Shown here in pieces: positions 13,739 through 20,552 of a DNA stretch of 31,002 nucleotides (positions are counted from its first letter, which is position 1; the number at the start of each line of letters is the position of its first letter). A model generated the notes under the pieces. That model was not told where the DNA came from and did no database searches. It worked only from the letters and a program-made list of their open reading frames with translations. Where the stretch lies: IMG/VR virus record IMGVR_UViG_3300007344_000143, positions 1 to 31,002 of that record. One strand, 5' to 3'. The translations under genes were made by a program, and so were the position numbers. Source of the stretch: a virus.

Positions 13739-14695
13739 ATGGCACATATGGTTGAAACTATGGCATACGCTGGCGAACTACCTTGGCACGGTCTTGGTGA
13801 AAAGGTCTCTAACGATCTTACACCAATTCAAATGATGAAAAAAGCTGGAGTGGATTGGGAAGTTCACGCAGTCGAGTCATTCGTAGAATTCAATGGCGAA
13901 AAAATGCCCACCGGTCAAAAATCACTTATCCGTGGTTCAGACGGTCGCATCCTCACCAACATCGGTGAAAACTGGAACCCAGTCCAAAACGAAACCGCCT
14001 TCGAATTCTTTTCAGAATTTGTTCTTGCTGGTGATATGGAAATGCACACAGCAGGTTCATTACGTGATGGTGAATATGTTTGGGCACTGGCAAAGGTCAA
14101 GGAATCATTCGACGTATTCGGCGAGGATACTATCGATTCTTACTTGCTCTTTAGTAACCCTCATAAGTATGGCAAATCAATCGATGTTCGCTTCACACCA
14201 ATCCGTGTGGTTTGCAACAATACATTGACTATGTCACTGGAAGCCGAATCTAAAAATAGTGTACGTCTTTCTCACCGTACTGAGTTTAATCCAGATATGG
14301 TAAAAGAAACACTTGGCATCGCTCACGAGAAATTTGCTAAGTACAAAGAAATGGCTCAGTTCCTTGGTTCACGTAAAACCTCTGCCGAGTCACTTATCGA
14401 ATACTATAATTCAGTATTCCCAAATACTTCTCGCACAGAAATGCCAAAAGAAGTTAAAGCTTACGAGGATCTTTCTCGCAATGCTAAACTCTGCTTTGAT
14501 GTTCTTGATACCCAGCCAGGTGCAGAATTTGCACAAGGTACTTGGTGGCAGGCCTTCAACTCAGTAACCTTTGTTACCGATCACGTACAAGGTCGGAACA
14601 AAGATAACCGCCTCCACTCTCAGTGGTTTGGTCAAAACGCAGCACGTAAGGTTGTTGCAGCAAACAAGGCAGTCGAACTGGCGACTGCCGCTTAA
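13739..14695 (+). CDS. DUF932 family phage/plasmid protein
   Basis: A 318-residue protein of the DUF932 family (also known as the TIGR03299 phage/plasmid-like family). Familiar parts are the start with PWHGLGEKV, then GRILTNIGENWNPVQNE, then FTPIRVVCNNTLT around the middle. Such proteins occur in phages and plasmids; their biochemical role is not firmly known, and DNA recombination or replication support has been suggested. It has its own G-run promoter and a good ribosome site (TAGGAG), suggesting abundant early expression. It is complete and of normal length. Confidence 0.85.
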   Translation: MAHMVETMAYAGELPWHGLGEKVSNDLTPIQMMKKAGVDWEVHAVESFVEFNGEKMPTGQKSLIRGSDGRILTNIGENWNPVQNETAFEFFSEFVLAGDMEMHTAGSLRDGEYVWALAKVKESFDVFGEDTIDSYLLFSNPHKYGKSIDVRFTPIRVVCNNTLTMSLEAESKNSVRLSHRTEFNPDMVKETLGIAHEKFAKYKEMAQFLGSRKTSAESLIEYYNSVFPNTSRTEMPKEVKAYEDLSRNAKLCFDVLDTQPGAEFAQGTWWQAFNSVTFVTDHVQGRNKDNRLHSQWFGQNAARKVVAANKAVELATAA

Positions 14696-14711
14696 TCTAA
14701 GGAGATACATT

Positions 14712-15242
14712 ATGGAAATTACGGAAATTATGCTTAAAAGTCAAAAGTATGGCGATCTTGCACTGGACGTGATGCGTTATCAGCCCATGTCAGAGACGTA
14801 TGTATGTCAGATCATCGCTGATGATAACGGTGACCATGATTGGCTACTAGTAGATAAACACAATATTGAGATTGAACATGGGGATGAGATGTATCTTTAT
14901 ACCGACACTGCTGATTACGTCAGCGGCGGAAATTTCGTTCAACCAGTAAATAACGACCGCGAGAACGATTTACTTGCTGAAAGCCTTCCGACTAATAGAT
15001 TTACTTGGGATAACTATGAAAAGTTCTACCAAGAATCTATTAATAATAATCTAACCTTTGCAACCTTTAATGATTTCGCTAATCACTTTGATATTCAAGG
15101 GTTTAGATTCTGTCCCAAGATTACGGACACAAATAAAATGAAACAAAATAAAAATTTAGCCAAAAAAGGCGCAAAACGTCTTAAAATTAAACGTGGTGTC
15201 GATTTTGCAGATATCATTCTCGAATATCGGAATGCTGCTTAA
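14712..15242 (+). CDS. Hypothetical protein downstream of DUF932 gene
   Basis: A 176-residue protein. ATG 14712 is chosen because AAGGAGAT stands 9-15 bases upstream; the frame is open into the DUF932 gene but has no ribosome site there. The N-terminal half looks beta-rich and acidic (HDWLLVDKHNIEIEHGDE). The C-terminal 50 residues are strongly basic (KMKQNKNLAKKGAKRLKIKR), possibly nucleic-acid binding. No family recognised. It belongs to the DUF932 transcription unit. Confidence 0.72.
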   Translation: MEITEIMLKSQKYGDLALDVMRYQPMSETYVCQIIADDNGDHDWLLVDKHNIEIEHGDEMYLYTDTADYVSGGNFVQPVNNDRENDLLAESLPTNRFTWDNYEKFYQESINNNLTFATFNDFANHFDIQGFRFCPKITDTNKMKQNKNLAKKGAKRLKIKRGVDFADIILEYRNAA

Positions 15243-15244
15243 CC

Positions 15245-15436
15245 ATGACCAAGTACGTGCACGATAACCATGTTCACGTATACTATTTGTCTGAGGGGGT
15301 TTACGGAACAACCTTAAGGCAGTATAGTAAAGACGATGGCGTTCCTGCATCTAAGATAACCTTGGATGCAGACGCTGTGGTTAAATTCAAAGAGATGCTT
15401 GCAAGAGGAGGATGGTATGAATCAACGGCGGGGTAA
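15245..15436 (+). CDS. Small hypothetical containing an internal promoter-like site
   Basis: A 63-residue protein (MTKYVHDNHVHVYYLSEGVY...) of unknown family. It begins two bases after the previous stop and has no strong ribosome site, so translation may depend on coupling. The codons for SEGVYGT carry GGGGGTTTAC, identical to the early-promoter element. The stop overlaps the next gene by 20 bases. It could be a real small gene or a short frame retained around a promoter. Confidence 0.55.
   Translation: MTKYVHDNHVHVYYLSEGVYGTTLRQYSKDDGVPASKITLDADAVVKFKEMLARGGWYESTAG
15295..15328 (+). promoter_or_regulatory. Intragenic G-run promoter copy
   Basis: GGGGG (15295-15299) is followed by TTTACG (15300-15305), a 17-base spacer and TATAGT (15323-15328). 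It matches the window's recurring promoter although it lies inside a short coding frame. It would feed the genes at 15417 and beyond. Confidence 0.5.
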
Positions 15437-15635
15437 AACACATAAGGCAGCATTAGGTGACGGTCTGCAGGATATGAAACTAAAAATGTTTTTCAAAGAT
15501 TGCGCAGAGGTCTTAGATGCTGACGGTCAGGAGGATGCCGCCTTTTACTTCCATCAAATTGTAGAACACCTTATGGCTGGTAAGTCCTTACCACATGATA
15601 ATAAAAGAGAGGCGGCTCGTATTCTAGGGGTATAA
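15417..15635 (+). CDS. Small helical hypothetical protein
   Basis: A 72-residue protein with a basic start (NQRRGKTHKAALGDGL) and a helical body (FFKDCAEVLDADGQEDAAFYF). ATG 15417 is chosen because GAGGAGG lies immediately upstream; the frame is open further back but inside the previous gene. No family recognised. Its stop codon is part of the late promoter TATAAATA that serves the phosphate transporter. Confidence 0.68.
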   Translation: MNQRRGKTHKAALGDGLQDMKLKMFFKDCAEVLDADGQEDAAFYFHQIVEHLMAGKSLPHDNKREAARILGV

Positions 15636-15638
15636 ATA
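15631..15638 (+). promoter_or_regulatory. T4-type late promoter (TATAAATA)
   Basis: An exact TATAAATA, overlapping the stop codon of the preceding gene and 29 bases before the ATG of the phosphate transporter gene. It has the same spacing as the boxes at 7247 and 16499. Confidence 0.7.
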
Positions 15639-15667
15639 AATCGTCTTTTAATATTAAGGATGATGAT

Positions 15668-16141
15668 ATGTCAACTACTAAACTCTGGAAAAAGGTAAAA
15701 AAAATGGACCTAGGAAATCCTGTAATCACCGCCCTTGTAGGGTTGGTGATTTTTTATATTGGCCTCAAAACATTCTCGGGAGGTATGAAGTCGATGGGTA
15801 ATATGGACCACCTTCAGTTCTTTTTAGGTAATCCAATTTATATGTTCGTCGGCGGAATAGTCATGACTCTTTTGTGGCAATCCTCCTCTCTTTCAACTAC
15901 AGCTATTATTGCATTAGTTGCATCTGGGGCTTTACCTCTTCCAGCTGCAGTTGCAGCAGTTCTAGGGGCTAATATTGGTACCACGGGTACGATATGGCTA
16001 GCTGGCTTTTTTGTTTCAGACGGATGGCCTAGAGGTGATACCCTTCGAATAGCTATGGCACATACTGGAATGAATTTAATAATGGCATTGATGCTTCTAC
16101 CATTTGTTGGGCATATAGCAAAATATCTTTATAAATTTTAA
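15668..16141 (+). CDS. Half-size Na+/phosphate cotransporter (NptA/PF02690-like)
   Basis: A 157-residue membrane protein that contains one copy of the repeat found twice in Na+/Pi cotransporters. QSSS at residues 71-74 is followed by LSTTAIIALVASG, then GANIGTTGT at 100-108 and AHTGMN at 131-136. About four hydrophobic segments are seen (near 19-37, 57-70, 77-99, 126-148). Cellular family members have two such repeats plus a PhoU-like domain and run to about 500 residues or more. This phage form could work as a dimer, with each chain giving one half. It would bring phosphate into the infected cell to support DNA synthesis in phosphate-poor water. It has a T4-type late promoter. Confidence 0.85.
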   Translation: MSTTKLWKKVKKMDLGNPVITALVGLVIFYIGLKTFSGGMKSMGNMDHLQFFLGNPIYMFVGGIVMTLLWQSSSLSTTAIIALVASGALPLPAAVAAVLGANIGTTGTIWLAGFFVSDGWPRGDTLRIAMAHTGMNLIMALMLLPFVGHIAKYLYKF

Positions 16142-16146
16142 AAAAA

Positions 16147-16180
16147 GGGGGTTTACAATCGATTTGAAAAGCGGTAGAGT
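16147..16180 (+). promoter_or_regulatory. G-run/TTTACA promoter with conserved leader
   Basis: GGGGG (16147-16151) followed by TTTACA (16152-16157), a 17-base spacer and TAGAGT (16175-16180). The leader TAGTATTATCAATAAGGAGAT follows, nearly the same as after the 12398 promoter. Confidence 0.8.
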
Positions 16181-16206
16181 AGTATTATCAATAAGGAGAT
16201 ACCTCT

Positions 16207-16461
16207 ATGATTATTAAGTCTGACCGCACAAACTCTTATATCGCAACTGTAGATCTGAAAGACCCCGATGACCAAGCTTGGATCAAGGCAATCCGCAAGA
16301 CCGTAAAAGAATCCAATGAATTCCAAAAGTCTAAAGGTAGTTCAAGACGTCAGTATGTAAAGCTTCAAGGTCGGGGCCATAGAATGGGTAATCGTCGTTA
16401 CAATGTATCCCTTCCCCTTTCCTTCGCTGAAAAAGCAGACATATACGTTTACGATCGGTAA
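16207..16461 (+). CDS. Small basic hypothetical protein
   Basis: An 84-residue basic protein of unknown family, with an Arg/Lys/Ser-rich middle (KSKGSSRRQYVKLQGRGHR) and no membrane segment. The charge would suit RNA or DNA binding. It is the only gene between a G-run promoter and a strong terminator, so it is a single-gene unit made at high level, probably early. Its leader and ribosome site (AGGAGAT) are strong. Function unknown. Confidence 0.78.
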   Translation: MIIKSDRTNSYIATVDLKDPDDQAWIKAIRKTVKESNEFQKSKGSSRRQYVKLQGRGHRMGNRRYNVSLPLSFAEKADIYVYDR

Positions 16462-16464
16462 TTC

Positions 16465-16492
16465 AAAACCCGGGTCTTTCCCCGGGTTTTTT
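16465..16492 (+). terminator. Strong Rho-independent terminator
   Basis: AAAACCCGGG (16465-16474) and CCCGGGTTTT (16481-16490) form a 10-bp stem with a 6-base loop, followed by further T. It ends the short transcription unit just before the late promoter of the virion gene block. Confidence 0.93.
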
Positions 16493-16498
16493 GTGTCT

Positions 16499-16514
16499 TA
16501 TAAATACATAAATA
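16499..16514 (+). promoter_or_regulatory. T4-type late promoter, tandem TATAAATA/ATAAATA
   Basis: TATAAATA (16499-16506) is followed within two bases by a second ATAAATA (16508-16514). The first box ends 30 bases before the ATG at 16537. It opens the long virion gene block, directly after a terminator. Confidence 0.75.
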
Positions 16515-16536
16515 CAGTTAAAAACAAGTAACGGTA

Positions 16537-17937
16537 ATGCTTCGATTCAGAGATTTTTTAACGGAAAGACGTAGTATGTATTCACCTATGACACGTGCTC
16601 AGTGGCTAAAAGTAAAGGCGCGTACCACTGACGTGCGGTTGGACATTTTAGCACAAGCTATAAAAGATGGGAGTGCAATCCCAGATGTAAATGGTAAGGA
16701 TGTTTCTATACCTAACACTAAAGCAAATCTAGATGCTATTGAAAACTTTAAATCTAGCAAAGATCAATATTTCATTCTTACCCTTGCTGATAAATCTAAC
16801 ATACTTTCTAACACACTGGGTAAAGCGCCGATATTCGGAGGCGCAGGACAAGGAGCTGGTGCGACAGGTGTTACCGCTAACGGAGAAGCCCTTCAGTGTT
16901 TATATCTTGCTGCACTGATAGGTGAAGGGGTAAAGAAGGAATTTTCACATTTTACTCCTGAAGTCCTGAAGAAATATTCTACAGTTATCGATACCGATCG
17001 TACATTTGAAGATATGATGAGCGCTGCAGAAGGTTGGCACATATCTGCATACGTATCAGGCAAGGCATTGATTGATAAAAAATATGTGGGGAAGGATCAC
17101 ACTTTCCATAGAGGCTCTACTAAAATGAATGAAATCTATAAAATGAAAACGAAAGCTTTTAGGGCGGATGGGAAACCCCAGTTGGCAGGCGATAAATGGA
17201 ACCCTGGAGATATATGGGCGATTAAGAAAACCATTAATCTATCTACTAAATTGGATGCTACTAGTGTACAGAATCTTAATTCTACAATTAAGCAGGCTTT
17301 CATAGATCGGGACATTGTTGGTATTTCTCTAAAGCAGATTAATAAACTTACTACCAAAGCAAAGTTAACCGATTATAATTTGGATGGCGTGGAGCTTGGT
17401 AAACATACCTATGATCATTCTATTCTTAAAGCCTCTACTAGAAACGCTACATTCTGGTCATCAAAAGGCGGATATATATTCTTTGATCGTCAAAAGAAAA
17501 TGGATGTTAGAGCCCCTACTAATTTAGGTCCACTAAACGTAGAGATTCAAGGAACTGGCGCAAGAGGTGGACGTAGTGGATATGGTTCAATTGAATACGC
17601 TGCGAAGGAGTATTTAGGTGTAACATTAAAAACTAACGATCAGCTTAAAACTGCTTCGCGAGCAATGCTAGGTGGAAAGAATGAAACTTCGGCAAAAGCG
17701 CTTTGGGAAAAAGCACATTCAATTCATTCGGATATAGCCTGGGAGCCGTTTTGGGAGGAACTAAAAAAACAAAGTGTTGATCGGATTCATGCTAACTTGG
17801 GTGCTACAGAAATAATCTATGCAGTGGATCAAGCAACTAAAACAAAACGGGATCAGTTTATTTCTTATCTAGTTAATCTGGCCGGATCTAAAACCTCTGA
17901 TTCTTCAGTATATGTAAAAGTGGAGGCTGGAGCATAA
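16537..17937 (+). CDS. Hypothetical virion protein with capsid-targeting-like N-terminus
   Basis: A 466-residue protein whose function I do not recognise. It begins MLRFRDFLTE, which matches the T4 capsid-targeting pattern (hydrophobic core, then F-[IL]-x-E) seen on T4 internal proteins, where gp21 cuts after the Glu. A Gly-rich stretch (FGGAGQGAGATGVTANGEAL) lies near residues 99-118, and a second (GTGARGGRSGYGS) near 336-348. Both could be nucleotide or substrate loops. It has a late promoter and lies one base before the next structural gene. It is most likely a head-packaged protein; enzymatic activity is possible but unproven. Confidence 0.75.
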   Translation: MLRFRDFLTERRSMYSPMTRAQWLKVKARTTDVRLDILAQAIKDGSAIPDVNGKDVSIPNTKANLDAIENFKSSKDQYFILTLADKSNILSNTLGKAPIFGGAGQGAGATGVTANGEALQCLYLAALIGEGVKKEFSHFTPEVLKKYSTVIDTDRTFEDMMSAAEGWHISAYVSGKALIDKKYVGKDHTFHRGSTKMNEIYKMKTKAFRADGKPQLAGDKWNPGDIWAIKKTINLSTKLDATSVQNLNSTIKQAFIDRDIVGISLKQINKLTTKAKLTDYNLDGVELGKHTYDHSILKASTRNATFWSSKGGYIFFDRQKKMDVRAPTNLGPLNVEIQGTGARGGRSGYGSIEYAAKEYLGVTLKTNDQLKTASRAMLGGKNETSAKALWEKAHSIHSDIAWEPFWEELKKQSVDRIHANLGATEIIYAVDQATKTKRDQFISYLVNLAGSKTSDSSVYVKVEAGA

Positions 17938-18819
17938 ATGGCACAGTTCAGTCAAAAACGATACGATTTCTTTAATCCTACAAATAATGATTTGTATGAA
18001 GTAATGATGATTGCTAATAAGAATGGTCTTGTTGTTAATTCTGACAACCCCTTTCCTGTTACTATGGGAAGTGGAGGCCTTAGTGGTGGTACTATTTCTG
18101 CTAAGCCTTGGGGCTTAGATGTTTCACAAGGTAATGTGACTGGTCATTCATTTGTTCATAAATTTGGTGCTGTTCCAGCAATGAGTAACAACCAAAGTGG
18201 GTCAGTCTGGGATGTTAACGATACTGATTATCCTTGGTCAGCATTCGATACTCCAGGTATAATTACAATTGCAACAACAGCTGCAAATGGATCTACTGTT
18301 ACGACAGATAATGGATTGAATGTTGTTATTGAGGGATTGGATTCTGATTATGCTCCTGCAACAGACACACTTACAATATCTGGAAGCACTGCAACTGGCA
18401 CAACGACATTCAAAAGAGTATTCAGAGCTTATGTTACTGATGGTTCAAGTTCTAACACTTCACAGATCCGTATGAGTCGTGGAGCTACTGAGGTTGCAAG
18501 AATTAATATTGGTAAAAGCCAAACTCTTATGGCTGTGTATACAATTCCTGCTGGCAAGACAGGATATTTAATGCAAGGAACAAGTTCAATTCAATATGGA
18601 GCGGATGCAACCGGCGACATGTTTGTCAGATATTTTGGTCAAGATACATTTAGAGTTGGTCATTCATTTGAAGTTTCTGGTGCAGGTGGATACTATAACT
18701 TTAGCTTTGGTTTTCCAATTCCTGTACCACAAAAATCAGACATTGATGTAAGAGCTTCAATGAGAACAAACAATGCTCGGTTAACAGCTTCATTTGATTT
18801 ATTATTAGTTGACAATTAA
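17938..18819 (+). CDS. Putative virion structural protein
   Basis: A 293-residue protein rich in Gly, Ser, Thr and Val with repeating beta-strand patterns and no cysteines or membrane segment. The start MAQFSQKRYDFFNPTNNDLY and the ending LTASFDLLLVDN are familiar from structural proteins of marine T4-like phages, but I cannot name the part (head decoration, fibre and tail-surface roles are all possible). It starts directly after the previous stop. Codon use is more T-rich than in neighbouring genes, which may reflect high expression or recent exchange. Confidence 0.7.
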   Translation: MAQFSQKRYDFFNPTNNDLYEVMMIANKNGLVVNSDNPFPVTMGSGGLSGGTISAKPWGLDVSQGNVTGHSFVHKFGAVPAMSNNQSGSVWDVNDTDYPWSAFDTPGIITIATTAANGSTVTTDNGLNVVIEGLDSDYAPATDTLTISGSTATGTTTFKRVFRAYVTDGSSSNTSQIRMSRGATEVARINIGKSQTLMAVYTIPAGKTGYLMQGTSSIQYGADATGDMFVRYFGQDTFRVGHSFEVSGAGGYYNFSFGFPIPVPQKSDIDVRASMRTNNARLTASFDLLLVDN

Positions 18820-18821
18820 TG

Positions 18822-18850
18822 TTGACTTTATTGTAACGAGGTAGTATAAA
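18822..18850 (+). promoter_or_regulatory. Sigma70-like/late-like promoter close to the next ATG
   Basis: TTGACT (18822-18827), a 17-base spacer and TATAAA (18845-18850). The box TATAAAGA also matches the T4 late element at 7 of 8 positions. Only six bases separate it from the ATG at 18857, so a transcript from here would begin at or near the start codon. Confidence 0.6.
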
Positions 18851-18856
18851 GATTAC

Positions 18857-20098
18857 ATGGAAAACTTTAGCTCATATATAACAGAACAGAAAAATACACA
18901 CATGACTCATATTGAGGACAAGGTCCTCTATGGAGGTGTCAAAGGAACACGGGATGCTATAATGGCTCTTCGGAGTCTAAGAGATATGTTAAGAGGTGAG
19001 CATGACGGTAATGTATCTGTTAAGTGGGATGGCGCTCCTGCTATTTTTGCTGGCACTGATCCACGTGACGGCAAATTCTTTGTCGCCAAAAAGGGAATCT
19101 TTAATAAGAATCCTAAGGTCTATAAATCTGATTCTGACGTGGATGCTGATACTAGCGGTGATCTGGCTGTTAAGCTTAAGCTCGCACTAAAGCATTTACC
19201 AGAGTTAGGAATTAAAGGTATTATCCAAGGTGATTTTTTATATGGACCAGGGGATATTAAAAGGAAAAAAATTAATGGTGAGGACTATATTACTTTCCAC
19301 CCTAATACTATCGTCTATGCTATACCTGCTAGCAGCCCTTCTGCTGCAGCGGTCAGAACCGCGAAAATCGGAATTGTTTGGCACACAACTTATAGATCAT
19401 CCAATCCAAGTGGAGGTTTTGCCACCTATAGGGCAGACTACGGCGTCGATGTTTCCTCGCTAAAGAAAAGTAAAAATGTTTGGTCACAAGATGCAATGTT
19501 AAGGGACCTAACTAAAGCAACCATGAGTAAAAAGGACACAGATGATGTTAACGCGAATCTTTCCGAAATTGGCAAACTATTTAACCAGATCGCCGGATCA
19601 ACCCTTAGGGAGCTCGAATCACATGAAGAGCTACCGCGCCTCATTGAGCAATTCAATAATAAGTATGTCAGAAAGGGACAGGTCATTGGAGATTCAGGAA
19701 GACACGTATCAATGCTCATTAGGTGGATCAGACTTAGATACGCCAAAGAAATAGCTAAAAGAACAAGCGAAAAGGGTAAAGCAACCCAAAGAGATAAACT
19801 AGAAAAAATATTAAGCTTTTTTTCGAACGATAATAAAAAATCACTAGAAAAGATGTTTGATCTACAAAAATTGATCGTTCTTGTGAAATTAAAACTTATA
19901 AATAAGCTTAATACTTTACAAAATATTTCAACTTTTGTTAAGAGTAAGAATGGATTTAAAGTAACGGGAGCCGAAGGCTTTGTTGCTATTGACAAATTAG
20001 GTGGTGACGCTGTGAAACTTGTTGATCGTATGGAGTTCTCATACAACAACTTTTCACCAGATATATTAAAAGGATGGGACAAACCAACGAGGAACTAA
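18857..20098 (+). CDS. Ligase-like nucleotidyltransferase, DUF6267-like, likely head-packaged
   Basis: A 413-residue protein. MENFSSYITE at the start fits the T4 capsid-targeting pattern. It then reads KNTHMTHIEDKVLYGGVKG. At residues 54-60 VSVKWDGA carries the KxDG motif of covalent nucleotidyltransferases (DNA/RNA ligases, capping enzymes), with FFVAKKG (74-80) and GIIQGDFLYG (121-130) in the places expected for further active-site motifs. Known to me as an uncharacterised T4-like phage family (DUF6267). Inference: an enzyme that forms a lysine-nucleotide intermediate and enters the cell with the DNA. A later start at 18902 would remove the targeting sequence but has no better ribosome site. 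Confidence 0.78.
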   Translation: MENFSSYITEQKNTHMTHIEDKVLYGGVKGTRDAIMALRSLRDMLRGEHDGNVSVKWDGAPAIFAGTDPRDGKFFVAKKGIFNKNPKVYKSDSDVDADTSGDLAVKLKLALKHLPELGIKGIIQGDFLYGPGDIKRKKINGEDYITFHPNTIVYAIPASSPSAAAVRTAKIGIVWHTTYRSSNPSGGFATYRADYGVDVSSLKKSKNVWSQDAMLRDLTKATMSKKDTDDVNANLSEIGKLFNQIAGSTLRELESHEELPRLIEQFNNKYVRKGQVIGDSGRHVSMLIRWIRLRYAKEIAKRTSEKGKATQRDKLEKILSFFSNDNKKSLEKMFDLQKLIVLVKLKLINKLNTLQNISTFVKSKNGFKVTGAEGFVAIDKLGGDAVKLVDRMEFSYNNFSPDILKGWDKPTRN

Positions 20099-20551
20099 AT
20101 GGCAAAGGTCAGTTTTAAAGATTTTACACCAGTAGATTATATGCCGGGCGAAGATGAACTAATTAAGCGTCAGGCAAAGAAAAGAAAAATGGATACACCG
20201 ACAGGCAACACAGGGGAATCTGTAGAGCCAACGGATGAAGCTCTTACAATGGCTCAACGCCGTAAGAAAGCTCGTACCATGAGAAAATACCAAGCCCGTA
20301 TAAAAGTCGGTGCTAAAAAAGCCAAAGCTAAAATTGCTAGTGCTAAGGTTCTAGCTAAGAGAGCCCAAAAAGCTGCTCGTAGAGCAATGGCTAAAAAGCT
20401 GACTCAAGGTATTGCTAAGAGAGATCTTACCCCCTCTAGAAAAAAAGAAATAGAAGCCCGTCTAGATAAAATGAAGCCGCGGGTTAACCGGTTGGCTAAA
20501 AAGTTGTTACCACAACTAAGACGTGCAGAAATGGGTAAAAAGCGATCTTAA
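20099..20551 (+). CDS. Very basic internal head protein candidate
   Basis: A 150-residue protein with about one-third Lys plus Arg. From residue 50 onward it is a long basic helix-forming region: ALTMAQRRKKARTMRKYQAR, then many KKAKAKIA-type repeats. I recall this ALTMxQRxxK...RxKARI pattern from marine T4-like phages, where it sits beside head genes. The first 45 residues contain SFKDFTPVDY, weakly like a targeting sequence. Charge and position suggest a DNA-binding protein packaged with or condensing the genome. It begins immediately after the ligase-like gene and ends one base before the next start. Confidence 0.75.
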   Translation: MAKVSFKDFTPVDYMPGEDELIKRQAKKRKMDTPTGNTGESVEPTDEALTMAQRRKKARTMRKYQARIKVGAKKAKAKIASAKVLAKRAQKAARRAMAKKLTQGIAKRDLTPSRKKEIEARLDKMKPRVNRLAKKLLPQLRRAEMGKKRS

Positions 20552-20552
20552 T

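Noticed and set aside
14313-14567. Alternative plus-strand frame inside the DUF932 gene
   Set aside because: It is a shifted-frame shadow of a conserved gene and has no ribosome site or recognisable sequence.
19897-19904. A further TATAAATA late-promoter match
   Set aside because: It falls deep inside a coding region with no gene start within 190 bases, so chance in AT-rich sequence is the simplest explanation.
19438-20082. A 214-residue minus-strand open frame
   Set aside because: It lies wholly inside the well-supported ligase-like gene, and no promoter or ribosome site supports it.
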